This document shows positions 26,082 through 35,243 of a stretch of DNA of 64,000 nucleotides, piece after piece; position 1 is the first letter of the stretch, and the number at the start of each line of letters is the position of its first letter. The notes under the pieces were generated by a model. The model did not search any database. It saw only the letters and a program-made list of their open reading frames with translations, and was not told the DNA's origin. A program made the translations under genes and the position numbers. Source of the stretch: Neoroseomonas terrae (lineage in GTDB: Bacteria; Pseudomonadota; Alphaproteobacteria; Acetobacterales; Acetobacteraceae); NCBI RefSeq assembly GCF_018129025.1, contig NZ_JAAEDI010000003.1, forward strand, positions 62,001-126,000, given 5' to 3'.

Positions 26082-27047
26082 TCAGGCATCATAGGCCAGG
26101 CGGAAGCCCGTATGCCCCGCGGAGGTGTCAGGCGAGTGCCCGACCCGCGCAGCGATGCGATAGCGATAGCAGTGGCTGCGGTGGCAGAGGTAGGAACCGC
26201 CCTTCATCACGCGCTCCCGCGCGGCCGTAGCGGCACGATTGCGGGCCTTTGCCGCCATTCCGAGTGATCGCACGCGGAACGGATCGCTGGTCCATTCCCA
26301 GACATTGCCTGCCATGTCGAAGAGACCGTAGCCGTTGGGCGGATAGCGACCCACGGACGCGGTACCGGCGAAGCCATCGGCAAGGGTGTTCCGCAGCGGG
26401 AAGTCGCCCTGCCAGATATTGCACAGATGGCCTGCCTCGTCGGTCGGTTCCTCGTCGCCCCACGGGAAGCGGGCAGCGGTCGCACCGCCGCGCGCCGCGT
26501 GTTCCCATTCGGCCTCGCTCGGTAGCCGGCCGCCGGCCCAGCCGGCGAAGGCCATGGCGTCGGTCCACGACACATGGACCACCGGATGGTCGGGGCGATC
26601 GAGGGTGCTGCTGCCCGGGCCCTCAGGCGCATGCCAGAAGGCGCCCTCTACCTTGCACCACCACGGCGTCGCCTCCGGGCTCTCCGCCACTTGGCCCGGA
26701 AGCAGGAAGTCGCGGAACACGAAGGACCACCCGAAGCGTTCGGCTTCGGTTCGGTAGTCCGTTGCGGCCACGAAGGCGGCGAAGCGCGCATTGGTCACGG
26801 CGCAGGCGTCCAGGCGGAACGCCCGAAGGGTGACGCGCCGTGCCGGGCCCTCGCCGTCATCGCGGAACACCGGGGCGTCGGTGCCGATCGTTGTCCCGCC
26901 ACCGGGGATGTCCACGACATGGTCACGGCGCGTCGATGTCGGCATGGCGGCCGCACACGGCGCGGCCGTCGCGATGGCGGCCGTCATGCGCGATGGTACG
27001 CAGCACCCCTTCGCCGTCTCGGTCGTTGCGTGGGCGCCCAACGTCAT
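26082..27047 (-). CDS. formylglycine-generating enzyme (SUMF1/FGE family)
   Basis: 321 aa. Oxidises the sulfatase active-site Cys to C-alpha-formylglycine. The diagnostic pair C288 and C293 lies in GGSYLCHRSHCYRYR, with the same spacing as the catalytic cysteines of human FGE (CHRSYC). Other family motifs are VTNARFAAFV, GGRLPSEAEWEHAARGG, GLFDMAGNVWEWTSD and SAGHTGFRLA. The ATG overlaps the stop of the Bug receptor gene (ATGA), giving translational coupling; shorter starts (Met21, Met35) are possible. A cysteine-dependent FGE beside a CxPSR sulfatase makes the activation partner clear. Confidence 0.93.
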   Translation of the reverse strand: MTLGAHATTETAKGCCVPSRMTAAIATAAPCAAAMPTSTRRDHVVDIPGGGTTIGTDAPVFRDDGEGPARRVTLRAFRLDACAVTNARFAAFVAATDYRTEAERFGWSFVFRDFLLPGQVAESPEATPWWCKVEGAFWHAPEGPGSSTLDRPDHPVVHVSWTDAMAFAGWAGGRLPSEAEWEHAARGGATAARFPWGDEEPTDEAGHLCNIWQGDFPLRNTLADGFAGTASVGRYPPNGYGLFDMAGNVWEWTSDPFRVRSLGMAAKARNRAATAARERVMKGGSYLCHRSHCYRYRIAARVGHSPDTSAGHTGFRLAYDA

Positions 27048-28063
27048 TCGGGCGGTACGCCCGCGATGCGCACCACCTCCCGCATCCGAGCCATCTCGGA
27101 GAGGAGGAAGTTCCGGTAGTCCTCGACCGACATGGAGACCGGCTCCGCGCCGTTGTCGATGAAGATGCGGCGGATCTCGGGGTCCTGCATGGCTGTGTTC
27201 ACCGCCGCATTGAGCTGGACGACCACATCGGTCGGAAGGCCGCGAGGGCCGGCGATACCGACGGAGTTGCTCAGGTCGAAGCCGGGGAAGCCGAGTTCCT
27301 CGAAGGTCGGAACATCGGGAATGTTGACGTTCCGCCTGGCTGACATGATGCCGAGGATGCGCAGGCGGCCATCGCGCGCCTGCGCCAGTACCGGCGGCAG
27401 GCCCATCGCCACGGCCTGCACGGTGCCCGAGACCGTGTCGGCGACCGCCGGCGCCGCGCCGCGATACGGCACGTGCGTCAGTTCAACGGCGGCGCGCTGC
27501 GCGAGATAGGCCGCCGCCAGGTGCATCGTTCCGCGCGAGCCCGAGTTGGAGACGTTGATACGGCCGGGCTGACGGCGCGCGAGTTCGATGAACTCGTTTA
27601 AGGTCTGGGCAGGGACTCTCGCATTGACGGCGAGCACGACAGGCGTTGATCCGCACATCGCGACGAGGTCGAAGTCGCGGCTCGTATCGTACGGCAAACC
27701 GAGTTCCATCAGCGGCTTCAGTGCGAACTCGCCGCCATTGGCGAACAGCAGCGTGTACCCGTCGGGCCGCGACTGCGCGACCGCCAGCGTGCCAACCGTG
27801 CCGTTGGCGCCGCTACGGTTCTCGACGACGATCGATTGCTTGAGGACCTCGCCGAGCTTCTGTGCGACCGCACGGGCCATGATGTCGGTGCCGCCGCCGG
27901 GTGGATAGGCGACAATCAGGCGGATCGGGCGATCGGGCCATTCCGCATGGGCAGGCCGGCTCGTCAGCGGCGTGAGACTGCCGGCCGCCGCGATGAGGGT
28001 CCGCCTGCTGATCGCGGCCCGTGCCAGCTTTCTGCCCACCAGCGGTGCCAAGTGATTGGTCAT
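27044..28063 (-). CDS. tripartite tricarboxylate transporter receptor (Bug family)
   Basis: 339 aa, first gene of the sulfatase operon. The ATG at 28063 has GGAGGA 4 nt upstream; the open frame continues another 23 codons without family sequence. Tat-like leader (ISRRTLIAAAGSL). Motifs: WPDRPIRLIVAYPPGGGTDI, ENRSGANGTVGT, DGYTLLFA, HVPYRGAAPAV and IPDVPTFEELGFPGF. Probably binds the sulfated or carboxylated compound processed downstream. Confidence 0.93.
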   Translation of the reverse strand: MTNHLAPLVGRKLARAAISRRTLIAAAGSLTPLTSRPAHAEWPDRPIRLIVAYPPGGGTDIMARAVAQKLGEVLKQSIVVENRSGANGTVGTLAVAQSRPDGYTLLFANGGEFALKPLMELGLPYDTSRDFDLVAMCGSTPVVLAVNARVPAQTLNEFIELARRQPGRINVSNSGSRGTMHLAAAYLAQRAAVELTHVPYRGAAPAVADTVSGTVQAVAMGLPPVLAQARDGRLRILGIMSARRNVNIPDVPTFEELGFPGFDLSNSVGIAGPRGLPTDVVVQLNAAVNTAMQDPEIRRIFIDNGAEPVSMSVEDYRNFLLSEMARMREVVRIAGVPPE

Positions 28064-28350
28064 CGCTTCCTCCATTGCTTGCGCAGACATTGGCGCAAAC
28101 GCCGACCATGCATAAAGACGCGATCTTTGCATAGTTTCATGCAGATTCGATCATGATACGACGCGGATGCGAAAGCTGTTGGTTAGACTGCGGCGATTGG
28201 GTGGGCTGCGGCTCGCGCCTCCAGGTCGTTGAACGCTTCCCAGGCCGAACTCGGTCAAGCCTTCGCACGTCCGCTTCAAGGCGATTCAATGCCGGAATCA
28301 GCCATTCAGCATTCGGCCAATTTCAGACGTTCCGTGATGCCCTTTCCGGG
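28064..28350. other. promoter region of sulfatase operon
   Basis: About 290 bp between the operon start and the 3' end of AT-hook copy 2. It must contain the promoter for the minus-strand operon. No clear box, operator or RNA was recognised. Confidence 0.45.
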
Positions 28351-28977
28351 CTACCTGCACTCTGAGCAGATCGTCAGCCCACGCTTCTCCCGCGCAGGCT
28401 CGATCGCATACCCGCAGCGCATGCAGTTCGCGCCGTCGTCGGATGCGTCGAACGGATCAGCGACGCGCCTGATTGGGCCAATCGCCGGCAAATTGCGCCG
28501 CTGGGCAACGCTGGAATGCGATTCAGTAGTGGGCTGATCTGGGGCGACGGCGGTGCCACCGGCGCCTGCTGGCTCGGAAGCTGGATGTTTGCGAGGTCGC
28601 CCCGGGCCGCGGCGCGGTGGGGCGTGCAAGGAGGCGGGCGGCGCCGCATCGGCCACTCGGGCTGAAGATTCCCATGCGGGCATAAGATGCGCGGTGGGTG
28701 GCAGTGGTGATTGGGCGGTAGGAGCGGGCTCAAGGAGCGCAGGAGCGCCGAGGGGCGCCTTGGCTCGAAAGCCCTCTTCCCACGATGCTGCACGGACATG
28801 CGTGTCAACGCGCTGCGGCCGATCGCGGACCGCACCCCCGGATCTAACACGGACGACTTCGACAGCCCGGCTGCCGGACGCGCCAGCGCGTCGTGGAATG
28901 GTCAGCACTTCGCGCCTGTTTGGGGCATCCGTGCGGTCGTCTTTGAAGTTGGCGAAAACGCGATCCTTGTCGTCCAT
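28351..28977 (-). CDS. small AT-hook / zinc-knuckle protein, copy 2
   Basis: 208 aa paralogue of 12820-13437, same orientation, with the ATG at 28977. N-terminal ~140 residues are encoded by DNA identical to copy 1. The C-terminal part differs at several positions, with a three-residue difference in the linker and the zinc knuckle ending ICSECR instead of TCLACG. AT-hook RRGPGRPRKHP and both CxxC pairs are kept, so selection on the protein is plausible. Function unknown. Confidence 0.65.
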   Translation of the reverse strand: MDDKDRVFANFKDDRTDAPNRREVLTIPRRAGASGSRAVEVVRVRSGGAVRDRPQRVDTHVRAASWEEGFRAKAPLGAPALLEPAPTAQSPLPPTAHLMPAWESSARVADAAPPASLHAPPRRGPGRPRKHPASEPAGAGGTAVAPDQPTTESHSSVAQRRNLPAIGPIRRVADPFDASDDGANCMRCGYAIEPAREKRGLTICSECR

Positions 28978-29147
28978 CGATAGTCCTGAAGGGAAGTTGT
29001 GCATCGCCTGCGTGATGAACTTGGAGGTCGATCACAGATTCGCAGCAACGAAGGACTGCTCAGGCGATCAGGTTACTGAACATTCGACGGAAGCCCAGAA
29101 AAACAAGTCCTGATTTCAATGTGTTAAGCTTGAGGGTAAAATCGGCC
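28565..29147. repeat. 583-bp perfect direct repeat, copy 2
   Basis: Identical to 13025-13607, same orientation, 15,540 bp away. First mismatches are at 28564 and 29148. Confidence 0.92.
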
Positions 29148-29337
29148 TACCCTCAAGGTTCGGAGACTCTCCGCTCTCTCCGTCCGAAATTCGCGCTGGT
29201 TGCGCCGTCGAACCATCAAGGTCCGCACGCAAGCCCCGGCCAAACCTGCGCCTCAGCGGGGTGCCCTGATCAGGAGAGACAGGTTGTGAGAGAGAGGAAT
29301 GGAGCAGCGGTGGGAACCGGGGAACGAAACTCTCTGA
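29095..29337. repeat. 240-bp dispersed repeat, copy 2
   Basis: Second copy of the segment at 13555-13797. The 9-bp inverted repeat CTTGAGGGT/ACCCTCAAG is at 29129-29157. Right end TCTCTG at 29331-29336, after which the copies share nothing. Confidence 0.8.
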
Positions 29338-29463
29338 CCGCAGCAACAGGGCTATGTCCGCCGCGCCGCTTTCGCGATCTGGCGCCCCGCCTCGGATTCC
29401 GTAGTGGCGCATTGGGCAGCTGGCGGGGATCGTTGTGCTTGAAGGCAAGCCGCTGCCCGCAGT

Positions 29464-30210
29464 ATGTGTGCGAATCAGCTCCAGAAACGCGTCCAGATGG
29501 CGCCGAAACCCGGCAATTCCGCGAAGTCACCTTCCCCCGCGAGCGTATCCCCCGCCCCGCGTCGCGGCGGCACGGTGGATTACATCGTCGCGGATACGGA
29601 GGACGCCATTCACTCCGGGCGGCTGGCGCTGGGCCAGCGCCTCGTCGAAGCCGATCTGGTTCGGGAGCTGGGCGTCAGTCGCAGTTCTCTGCGCGAGGCC
29701 TTCAATCGATTGTCGGCCACCGGCCTCGTCGAGATCGTGGCGAACCGGGGCGCCGTCGTCCGCCGGATCGGCCGGAAGGAAGTGGCCGACCGTTTCGCCA
29801 TACGGGAGAAGCTCGAAGGTCTGGCGGCCGCACTGACCACGAAGCACCTCGACGAGGGCGACAATCGCGCCCGCTTCGAAGCGGCTGGCCGCTATGCCCT
29901 TTCAGGAAATGCCGGCGCTACGGGCACGGAGCGGAACCGCAACTACGAACTGCATGGCGTCATTGCCGACTTGTCCGGCAACCCGCATCTCTGTGCCATG
30001 ATCCGCCCGCTCTGGTTGCCGGCGGTCATGGTCGAGATGCGCCGGTCCCTGCATGCCTCATTCTGGGTCAACTCGAAGCGGGATCACGCCCGCATCGTCG
30101 AGGCGATCCTCGATCGCGATGCGGTCGCGGCGGAGGCAGCGATGAGCACCCATCTGCGGACGCAGTGCGAAGCCATCCTGTCGCTGCCGGCGCGGGTGTT
30201 CGGCGAGTAG
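29464..30210 (+). CDS. GntR-family (FadR/FCD) transcriptional regulator
   Basis: 248 aa from the ATG at 29464 (an ATG at 29497 is also possible; neither has a strong ribosome-binding site). Winged HTH at residues about 38-105: GRLALGQRLVEADLVRELGV, SRSSLREAFNRLSATGLVEI and NRGAVVRRI. The C-terminal helical FCD effector domain follows (ELHGVIADLSGNPHL and the final HLRTQCE). It converges on the leuD end of the eight-gene transport/catabolic operon, and a TTGTC-G-GACAA palindrome of FCD-GntR type lies upstream of that operon (39421), so it is the likely regulator. Confidence 0.88.
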   Translation: MCANQLQKRVQMAPKPGNSAKSPSPASVSPAPRRGGTVDYIVADTEDAIHSGRLALGQRLVEADLVRELGVSRSSLREAFNRLSATGLVEIVANRGAVVRRIGRKEVADRFAIREKLEGLAAALTTKHLDEGDNRARFEAAGRYALSGNAGATGTERNRNYELHGVIADLSGNPHLCAMIRPLWLPAVMVEMRRSLHASFWVNSKRDHARIVEAILDRDAVAAEAAMSTHLRTQCEAILSLPARVFGE

Positions 30211-30223
30211 CGGATCCGCCGCC

Positions 30224-30850
30224 TCAACCGGGCGCCGCCCGGTCGAACAACCAAGGATGCCGCGCGCGATAGGCCGTCTCGGCGGTCAGGATCGCATCCT
30301 GGTGCCGAAGCGTGATGCCAATATCGTCGAGCCCCAGCAGCAGCCGACGTTTCCTGGCGATCTCGACCTCGAAGGCGACGGATGTGCCATCCGGCTGCGA
30401 TATCGTCTGCGCGTCGAGGTCGATGGACATGGTCGAACCCGGCGCGGCGCGCAACTGGTCACGCCAGCCGGCGAGAGTTGCCTCGTCCTGGCGGATCAGG
30501 AGCAGGCCGCCCTTCACCGAATTCTCCCAGAAGATATCGCCGAAGCTCTCCGCGATGACACAACGAATGCCGTAATCCACGAGTGACCACACGGCCTGCT
30601 CGCGGCTTGAGCCGCCGCCGAAATTGCGGTCCGCGACGAGGATGCTCGCCTGGCGGAAAGCCGGTTGGTTGAGAACGAAGTCAGGATACTCCTCGCCAGG
30701 CGCCGAGAAGCGCAGGTCGTGAAACAGGATGTCCCTGTATCCCTCCTTACGCGGGCGGCGGAGGAAACGCGCGGGCGCGATCTGGTCCGTATCGACATTC
30801 GGGCGGTCGAGCGGCGCGGCGATGCCGGTCAGCAACGTGAACGGTTCCAT
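30224..30850 (-). CDS. leuD: aconitase-family hydratase small subunit (LeuD-like)
   Basis: 208 aa small (swivel) subunit of an isopropylmalate isomerase-type hydro-lyase. Motifs: LDRPNVDTDQIAPARFL, NFGGGSSREQAVWSL (substrate loop), SFGDIFWENSVKGGLL. The start at 30850 lies 1 bp after the leuC stop, so the subunits are coupled. Last gene of the operon, converging with gntR (13-bp gap). The presence of an isocitrate-lyase-family lyase and a dipeptide-type ABC transporter in the same operon argues for a catabolic hydratase rather than leucine biosynthesis; sequence alone cannot decide. Confidence 0.9.
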   Translation of the reverse strand: MEPFTLLTGIAAPLDRPNVDTDQIAPARFLRRPRKEGYRDILFHDLRFSAPGEEYPDFVLNQPAFRQASILVADRNFGGGSSREQAVWSLVDYGIRCVIAESFGDIFWENSVKGGLLLIRQDEATLAGWRDQLRAAPGSTMSIDLDAQTISQPDGTSVAFEVEIARKRRLLLGLDDIGITLRHQDAILTAETAYRARHPWLFDRAAPG

Positions 30851-30851
30851 G

Positions 30852-32258
30852 TCAGGCGGCTCCCTGCGCGAACTCGCGCACATCGGTGATCCGGCCGCGC
30901 AGCGCGGCCGCGGCCGCCATGGCCGGGCTCATCAGATGCGTGCGGCTGTCCTTGCCCTGGCGTCCTCGGAAGTTCCGGTTCGAGGTCGAGGCACAGCGTT
31001 TGCCCGCCGCAACGAGATCCCCGTTCATGCCGACGCACATGGAGCATCCGGACTCGCGCCACTCGAAGCCGGCCTCGCGGAAGATGCGGTCGAGCCCCTC
31101 GGCCTCGGCCTGCTGCTTCACCATGCTGGACCCGGGGGACACCATCGCCGGCACCATGGCCCGTCCCTGCCGTGCGATCGCCGCCGCTTCGCGCAGATCC
31201 GACAGCCGGGCATTCGTGCAGGAGCCGATGAAGACCTGGTCGATCGCGATATCGCGCACCGCCTGGCCTGCTGCCAGTCCCATGTAGTCGAGCGCCTCGC
31301 GCATCGTGTCGCGCTGTACGGTCGAGGCAGCGTCCTGCGGGCTCGGGATGCGCGCACTGACGGGAACGGCATTCTCAGGGCTGTTGCCCCAGGTGACCAT
31401 CGGCTCCATCGCGGTCGCGTCGAGTTCGACCTCCGTGTCGAAGACGGCGTCCGGATCGCTCGGAAGGTTGCGCCAGTGAGCAACGGCGGCATCCCAGTCG
31501 GCGCCCTGCGGAGCAAACGGCCGGCCTCTGAGATACTCGATCGTCGTGTCGTCCGGCGCGACCATGCCGGCGCGTCCACCAGCTTCGATGGACATGTTGC
31601 AGACGGTGAGGCGTTCCTCGACGGACATCGCGCGGATCGTGGATCCCGCGTACTCGATGACGTGCTGCGCGGCGCCGTTGGCGCCGATGCGCGCGATGAT
31701 CGCCAGGATCACGTCCTTGGCGGTGACGCCGGCCGGACGAGTGCCATCGACGGTGATGCGCATGGCCTTCGGGCGCTTTCGCCAGACCGTCTGAGTGGCA
31801 AGGACATGCGCGACGTCCGATGCGCCGATACCGAAGGCCAGCGCCCCGAGCGCGCCATGGGTCGAGGTGTGGCTGTCGCCACAGACCAGCAGGAGGCCAG
31901 GCTGCGTGATGCCCTGCTCCGGCCCGACGACATGGACGATCCCCTGCCGGACATCGCCGAGGCCGAAATGCGTGAAGCCATGGCGGGCGTGGTTGCGCTC
32001 CAGCGTCTCGACCCCGCGCCGCTGTGCGGCGTCGGTGACGTCGTCGAGGCTGCGGCTGCGGGTCGGAACGCCATGGTCCGGCGTCGCGAAGAACTGGTCC
32101 GGACGGCGCAGCTTCAGGCCGCGCTCCTCGAGCACGCTGAAGCCGTAATACGACCCGTCATGGCCGAGGTGGCAGCCGACCATGAGCAGGGACTGCCCGT
32201 CCTCCTCAAGGATCTGGTGGTCGTCCCAGATCTTCTGCAGCAAGGTACGCGGCGCCAT
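30852..32258 (-). CDS. leuC: aconitase-family hydratase large subunit (LeuC-like)
   Basis: 468 aa [4Fe-4S] hydro-lyase large subunit. Cluster ligands C347 (GSCTNAR), C405 and C408 (GCSMC). Substrate motifs CGDSHTSTHGALGALAFGIG and EAGGRAGMVAPD. The start at 32258 has GGGGAGG 6 nt upstream. Length is that of LeuC. It follows the isocitrate-lyase-family gene by 106 bp. LeuCD homologues also act as dimethylmaleate or citraconate/mesaconate hydratases, and pairing with a lyase fits such a role here. Confidence 0.9.
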   Translation of the reverse strand: MAPRTLLQKIWDDHQILEEDGQSLLMVGCHLGHDGSYYGFSVLEERGLKLRRPDQFFATPDHGVPTRSRSLDDVTDAAQRRGVETLERNHARHGFTHFGLGDVRQGIVHVVGPEQGITQPGLLLVCGDSHTSTHGALGALAFGIGASDVAHVLATQTVWRKRPKAMRITVDGTRPAGVTAKDVILAIIARIGANGAAQHVIEYAGSTIRAMSVEERLTVCNMSIEAGGRAGMVAPDDTTIEYLRGRPFAPQGADWDAAVAHWRNLPSDPDAVFDTEVELDATAMEPMVTWGNSPENAVPVSARIPSPQDAASTVQRDTMREALDYMGLAAGQAVRDIAIDQVFIGSCTNARLSDLREAAAIARQGRAMVPAMVSPGSSMVKQQAEAEGLDRIFREAGFEWRESGCSMCVGMNGDLVAAGKRCASTSNRNFRGRQGKDSRTHLMSPAMAAAAALRGRITDVREFAQGAA

Positions 32259-32364
32259 CTCCATCCTCCCCTGACCTGCCGTGACCGATCCGCTTGGCAG
32301 GAACCAACGTTGCGTCAACAGGCTCGCGCGGCGCCCGGCGGCGTGCCGCCGGGCGCCTGTGCCG

Positions 32365-33243
32365 TCACTCCGCGGCGTTCGGGAGCGGGTCGCGGAACTT
32401 CGTCCGGTATCCATCCCACTCATCGGCCCCAGCCAGGCGGAAGCCCTGTGCGGGTGTGATGTCGGCAAGCGGCTTCGGGTGACGGCCAGCTCGGCTCAGT
32501 TCCGCCAGCGCCGCATCCGCGGCGCCGAGCACCGCACGCGACACGACCGCCGGCAGGATGGTGAGGCGGAAGCCCATGCGTTCGGCGTCCGCCAGCGCCA
32601 CGTCCGGCGTCTTGCCGCGCCAAACGAGGTTCAGCATGCACGGCGCCGAGATCAGCTTGGGGATCGCCTCGACTTCCTCTAGGCTCTGCGGCGCCTCGAT
32701 GAACACCATGTCCGCGCCGGCGGCGTGCGCCGCCTTGCCGCGGCGCACCGCTTCCTCGAAGCCCAGCACGGCGCGCGAATCCGTGCGCGCGATGACGACG
32801 AAGTTCGGGTCGCGCTTCGCGCTGACGGCAGCACGGATCTTCGCCACATAGTCCTCGAGGGGGATGATCTCCTTGTCCTCGAGGTGGCCGCACTTCTTGG
32901 GGAAGCCCTGATCCTCGATATGCATGCCCGCGACGCCGCGCTTCTCGTACTCGCGCACCGTACGGACCATGTTCAGCTCATTGCCGTAGCCGGTGTCGGC
33001 GTCGGCGATCACGGGCAGCGAGACGGCCGTGGCGATGCGCCCGGCGTTCTCCGCCATCTCCGACATGGTCAGCAGCCCGTAGTCGGGGTAGCCGTAGCTC
33101 GCCGCCGTGCCGCCGCCGGTCATGTAGACGGCGCCGAAGCCGGCGCGCTCGATCGCGCGGGCGGTGATGCAGTCATAGGCCCCGGGGGCGACGATCATGC
33201 CCCCCTTCGCCATCTGGTCCCGGAATGCCTTGGCACGCGACAT
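32365..33243 (-). CDS. isocitrate lyase/PEP mutase superfamily lyase
   Basis: 292 aa (beta/alpha)8 enzyme cleaving or forming a C-C or C-P bond next to a carboxylate. Motifs: VYMTGGGTAASYGYPD, VIADADTGYGN (Mg-binding Asp81/Asp83), and the gating-loop catalytic motif KKCGH with Cys118, which indicates a lyase of the methylisocitrate or dimethylmalate type rather than a phosphonopyruvate enzyme. Start at 33243. Sits between dppD (45-bp gap) and leuC. With the LeuCD-like hydratase it could hydrate an alkylmaleate and cleave the resulting malate derivative to pyruvate or propionate; this is inference. Confidence 0.87.
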   Translation of the reverse strand: MSRAKAFRDQMAKGGMIVAPGAYDCITARAIERAGFGAVYMTGGGTAASYGYPDYGLLTMSEMAENAGRIATAVSLPVIADADTGYGNELNMVRTVREYEKRGVAGMHIEDQGFPKKCGHLEDKEIIPLEDYVAKIRAAVSAKRDPNFVVIARTDSRAVLGFEEAVRRGKAAHAAGADMVFIEAPQSLEEVEAIPKLISAPCMLNLVWRGKTPDVALADAERMGFRLTILPAVVSRAVLGAADAALAELSRAGRHPKPLADITPAQGFRLAGADEWDGYRTKFRDPLPNAAE

Positions 33244-33288
33244 GCGAAGTCTCCTCCTTGGTAGCGGTTCGACGTATCTGCGGTCAGG

Positions 33289-34305
33289 TCACGCGGCGGC
33301 TGCGGCCCCTTGCCAGGTTCCGATGTCGCGGGCCTTCATCCGGAACTCCGCGGCGCGGTCGATGAAGTGGCAGGCGGCCACGTGACCTGGCCCGACCTCG
33401 ACGAGCGCCGGCGCCTCCGCCCGGCAGCGGGCGGCGGCAAAGGGGCAGCGATCCGCGAAGCGGCAGCCCACCGGCGGCGTGAGCAGGTTCGGCGGCGCCT
33501 TCGGGATCGAGATCAGCTCCCGTCCCCGATCGGCAAGATCAGGGAAGGCGTTGCACAGCCCCATCGTGTAGGGGTGGAACGGAGTCTCGAAGACATTATG
33601 GGCGCCATGCTCGACCAGCTTCCCGGCGTACATGACGGCGATCCGGTCGCAGTTCTCCGCAACCACCGCCATGTCATGCGTGATGAGCAGCATGGTCTTG
33701 CCGAAGCGGGTGTGGATCTCCTTGATCCGGTGGAGGATCTGGTCCTGCACGATCACGTCTAGGCCGGTCGTCGGCTCGTCGGCGACGATGAAGCCGGGGT
33801 CCAGCGCCATGGCCATGGCGATCATCGCGCGCTGCCGCATGCCGCCGGAAAACTGATGCGGAAAATCGTGCGCGCGCCCGCGCTCAAGCCCGACGAAGGC
33901 AAAGAGCTCGTCGATGCGCTTGCGCTTCTGTTCGCGGCTCCAGCTCACATGGGTGTCGATCGCCTCGTTGATCTGCGCCTCGATCGTGTAGACGGGATCG
34001 AAGCCGTTCATGGCGCTCTGCGGCACCATGGCGATATCCCGCCAGCGGAGGCGGTTCAGCTCCTGCAGGCTGCTGTGTGGCAGGCTACGGCCGCGGAATA
34101 GGATATCGCCCTCGGCGACAGCGCCATTGCGCGGCAGGATGCCAAGCACCGCCTTGGCAATCGTCGACTTGCCGCAACCGGATTCACCAACGAGGCCGAG
34201 ATACTCGCCTTCCTCGATGTCGAGCGAGAGCTTGTCCACGGCGCGTGCCGTGCCCGCCGTTGTGCGGTAGTCGATGCAGAGGTCGCGGATCTGGAGGAGT
34301 GCCAT
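33289..34305 (-). CDS. dppD: ABC transporter ATP-binding protein, OppD/DppD type
   Basis: 338 aa. Walker A GESGCGKST (about residue 40), Q-loop MVPQSAMN, signature FSGGMRQR, Walker B IVADEPTTGLD, H-loop LITHD, and the C-terminal oligopeptide extension with a Cys cluster (CRFADRCPFAAARCR). Its start is adjacent to the dppC stop (1-bp gap). Powers the importer with DppF (38158) and permeases 34307 and 35244. Confidence 0.95.
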   Translation of the reverse strand: MALLQIRDLCIDYRTTAGTARAVDKLSLDIEEGEYLGLVGESGCGKSTIAKAVLGILPRNGAVAEGDILFRGRSLPHSSLQELNRLRWRDIAMVPQSAMNGFDPVYTIEAQINEAIDTHVSWSREQKRKRIDELFAFVGLERGRAHDFPHQFSGGMRQRAMIAMAMALDPGFIVADEPTTGLDVIVQDQILHRIKEIHTRFGKTMLLITHDMAVVAENCDRIAVMYAGKLVEHGAHNVFETPFHPYTMGLCNAFPDLADRGRELISIPKAPPNLLTPPVGCRFADRCPFAAARCRAEAPALVEVGPGHVAACHFIDRAAEFRMKARDIGTWQGAAAAA

Positions 34306-34306
34306 C

Positions 34307-35230
34307 TCAGATCTCCCGCAGCCGTGGATTCAGCAGCTCCTCATAGGCACGGGTCACCATGAAGACCGACACGACGAAGAGCGATAGCGCAATGCCCGGC
34401 GGCGCCACCCACCACCAGGCCGTGCGCATGGCGCCGGCCTTGAAGGCTTCATTCAGCATGGAGCCCCAGCTCATCACATGCGGGTCACCGAAGCCGAGGA
34501 AGCTCAGCGCTGCCTCCAGCATCACGCCGCCCTGCACGCCGATCGCCATGTAGAGGAAGCTCAGGGGCAGGACGTTCGGTGCGATGTGGACGAAGATGAT
34601 CTTCGCCTCGCTGGCCCCGGCCGCCTTTGCCGCCCATACGAAGGGGCGCGTCTTCAGCGTGAGGACCTGGGCGCGGATGACGCGCGCGGTTGTGCGCCAG
34701 AGGAACAGCGTGATGAGCAGGATGATGAGCGCGAGACTGGGTCCGGTGATGGAGATGATCACCAGCGCCGTCGGCAGGAACGGGATGCCGAAGGCAACAT
34801 CGGTGATCCGCATCAGCACCTCGTCCGTCCAGCCACCGAAATAGCCGGCGATCAAACCGATCAGCGTGCCGAGGACGATGCTGCCGATGGCGGAGATGAC
34901 GCCGACGGTGAGCGCCACCCGCGCCCCCCACAGAAGCTGGCTGAAGACATCGAGCCCCTGGTTGGTCGTGCCGAGCCAGTTGTCCCAGCTCGGCGGTGAG
35001 AGGCGGACGACGCCGCCGGCAGCGGTGCGGGAGACCTCGAAGGGGGATTGCGGCGCCAGCATCGGGCCGAAGATCGCCATCAGCGCGAAGAGCAGGATGA
35101 GCACAAGGCCGATGGCGCCGGTCGGGTAGCCCATGATGATGCGCAGCACTCGCCACAGGGCGCCGATGCCGCTCGCGACGCCAGCCGACGGGGCCACGGC
35201 CGGGCTGCGGAGAGACTGTGTTCCTGCCAT
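34307..35230 (-). CDS. dppC: ABC transporter permease, DppC type
   Basis: 307 aa inner-membrane subunit with about six hydrophobic segments. N-terminal IGLVLILLFALMAIFGPMLA is typical of OppC/DppC. The EAA loop region includes RAQVLTLKTRPFVWAAKAAG, and EAALSFLGFGDP lies near the C-terminus. Thirteen bp after dppB. Confidence 0.94.
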   Translation of the reverse strand: MAGTQSLRSPAVAPSAGVASGIGALWRVLRIIMGYPTGAIGLVLILLFALMAIFGPMLAPQSPFEVSRTAAGGVVRLSPPSWDNWLGTTNQGLDVFSQLLWGARVALTVGVISAIGSIVLGTLIGLIAGYFGGWTDEVLMRITDVAFGIPFLPTALVIISITGPSLALIILLITLFLWRTTARVIRAQVLTLKTRPFVWAAKAAGASEAKIIFVHIAPNVLPLSFLYMAIGVQGGVMLEAALSFLGFGDPHVMSWGSMLNEAFKAGAMRTAWWWVAPPGIALSLFVVSVFMVTRAYEELLNPRLREI

Positions 35231-35243
35231 GTCCTGCTCCCGC

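Noticed and set aside
30729..32459. Plus-strand frame of 576 codons opposite leuC/leuD
   Set aside because: Shadow of leuCD; no motif or plausible ribosome-binding site.
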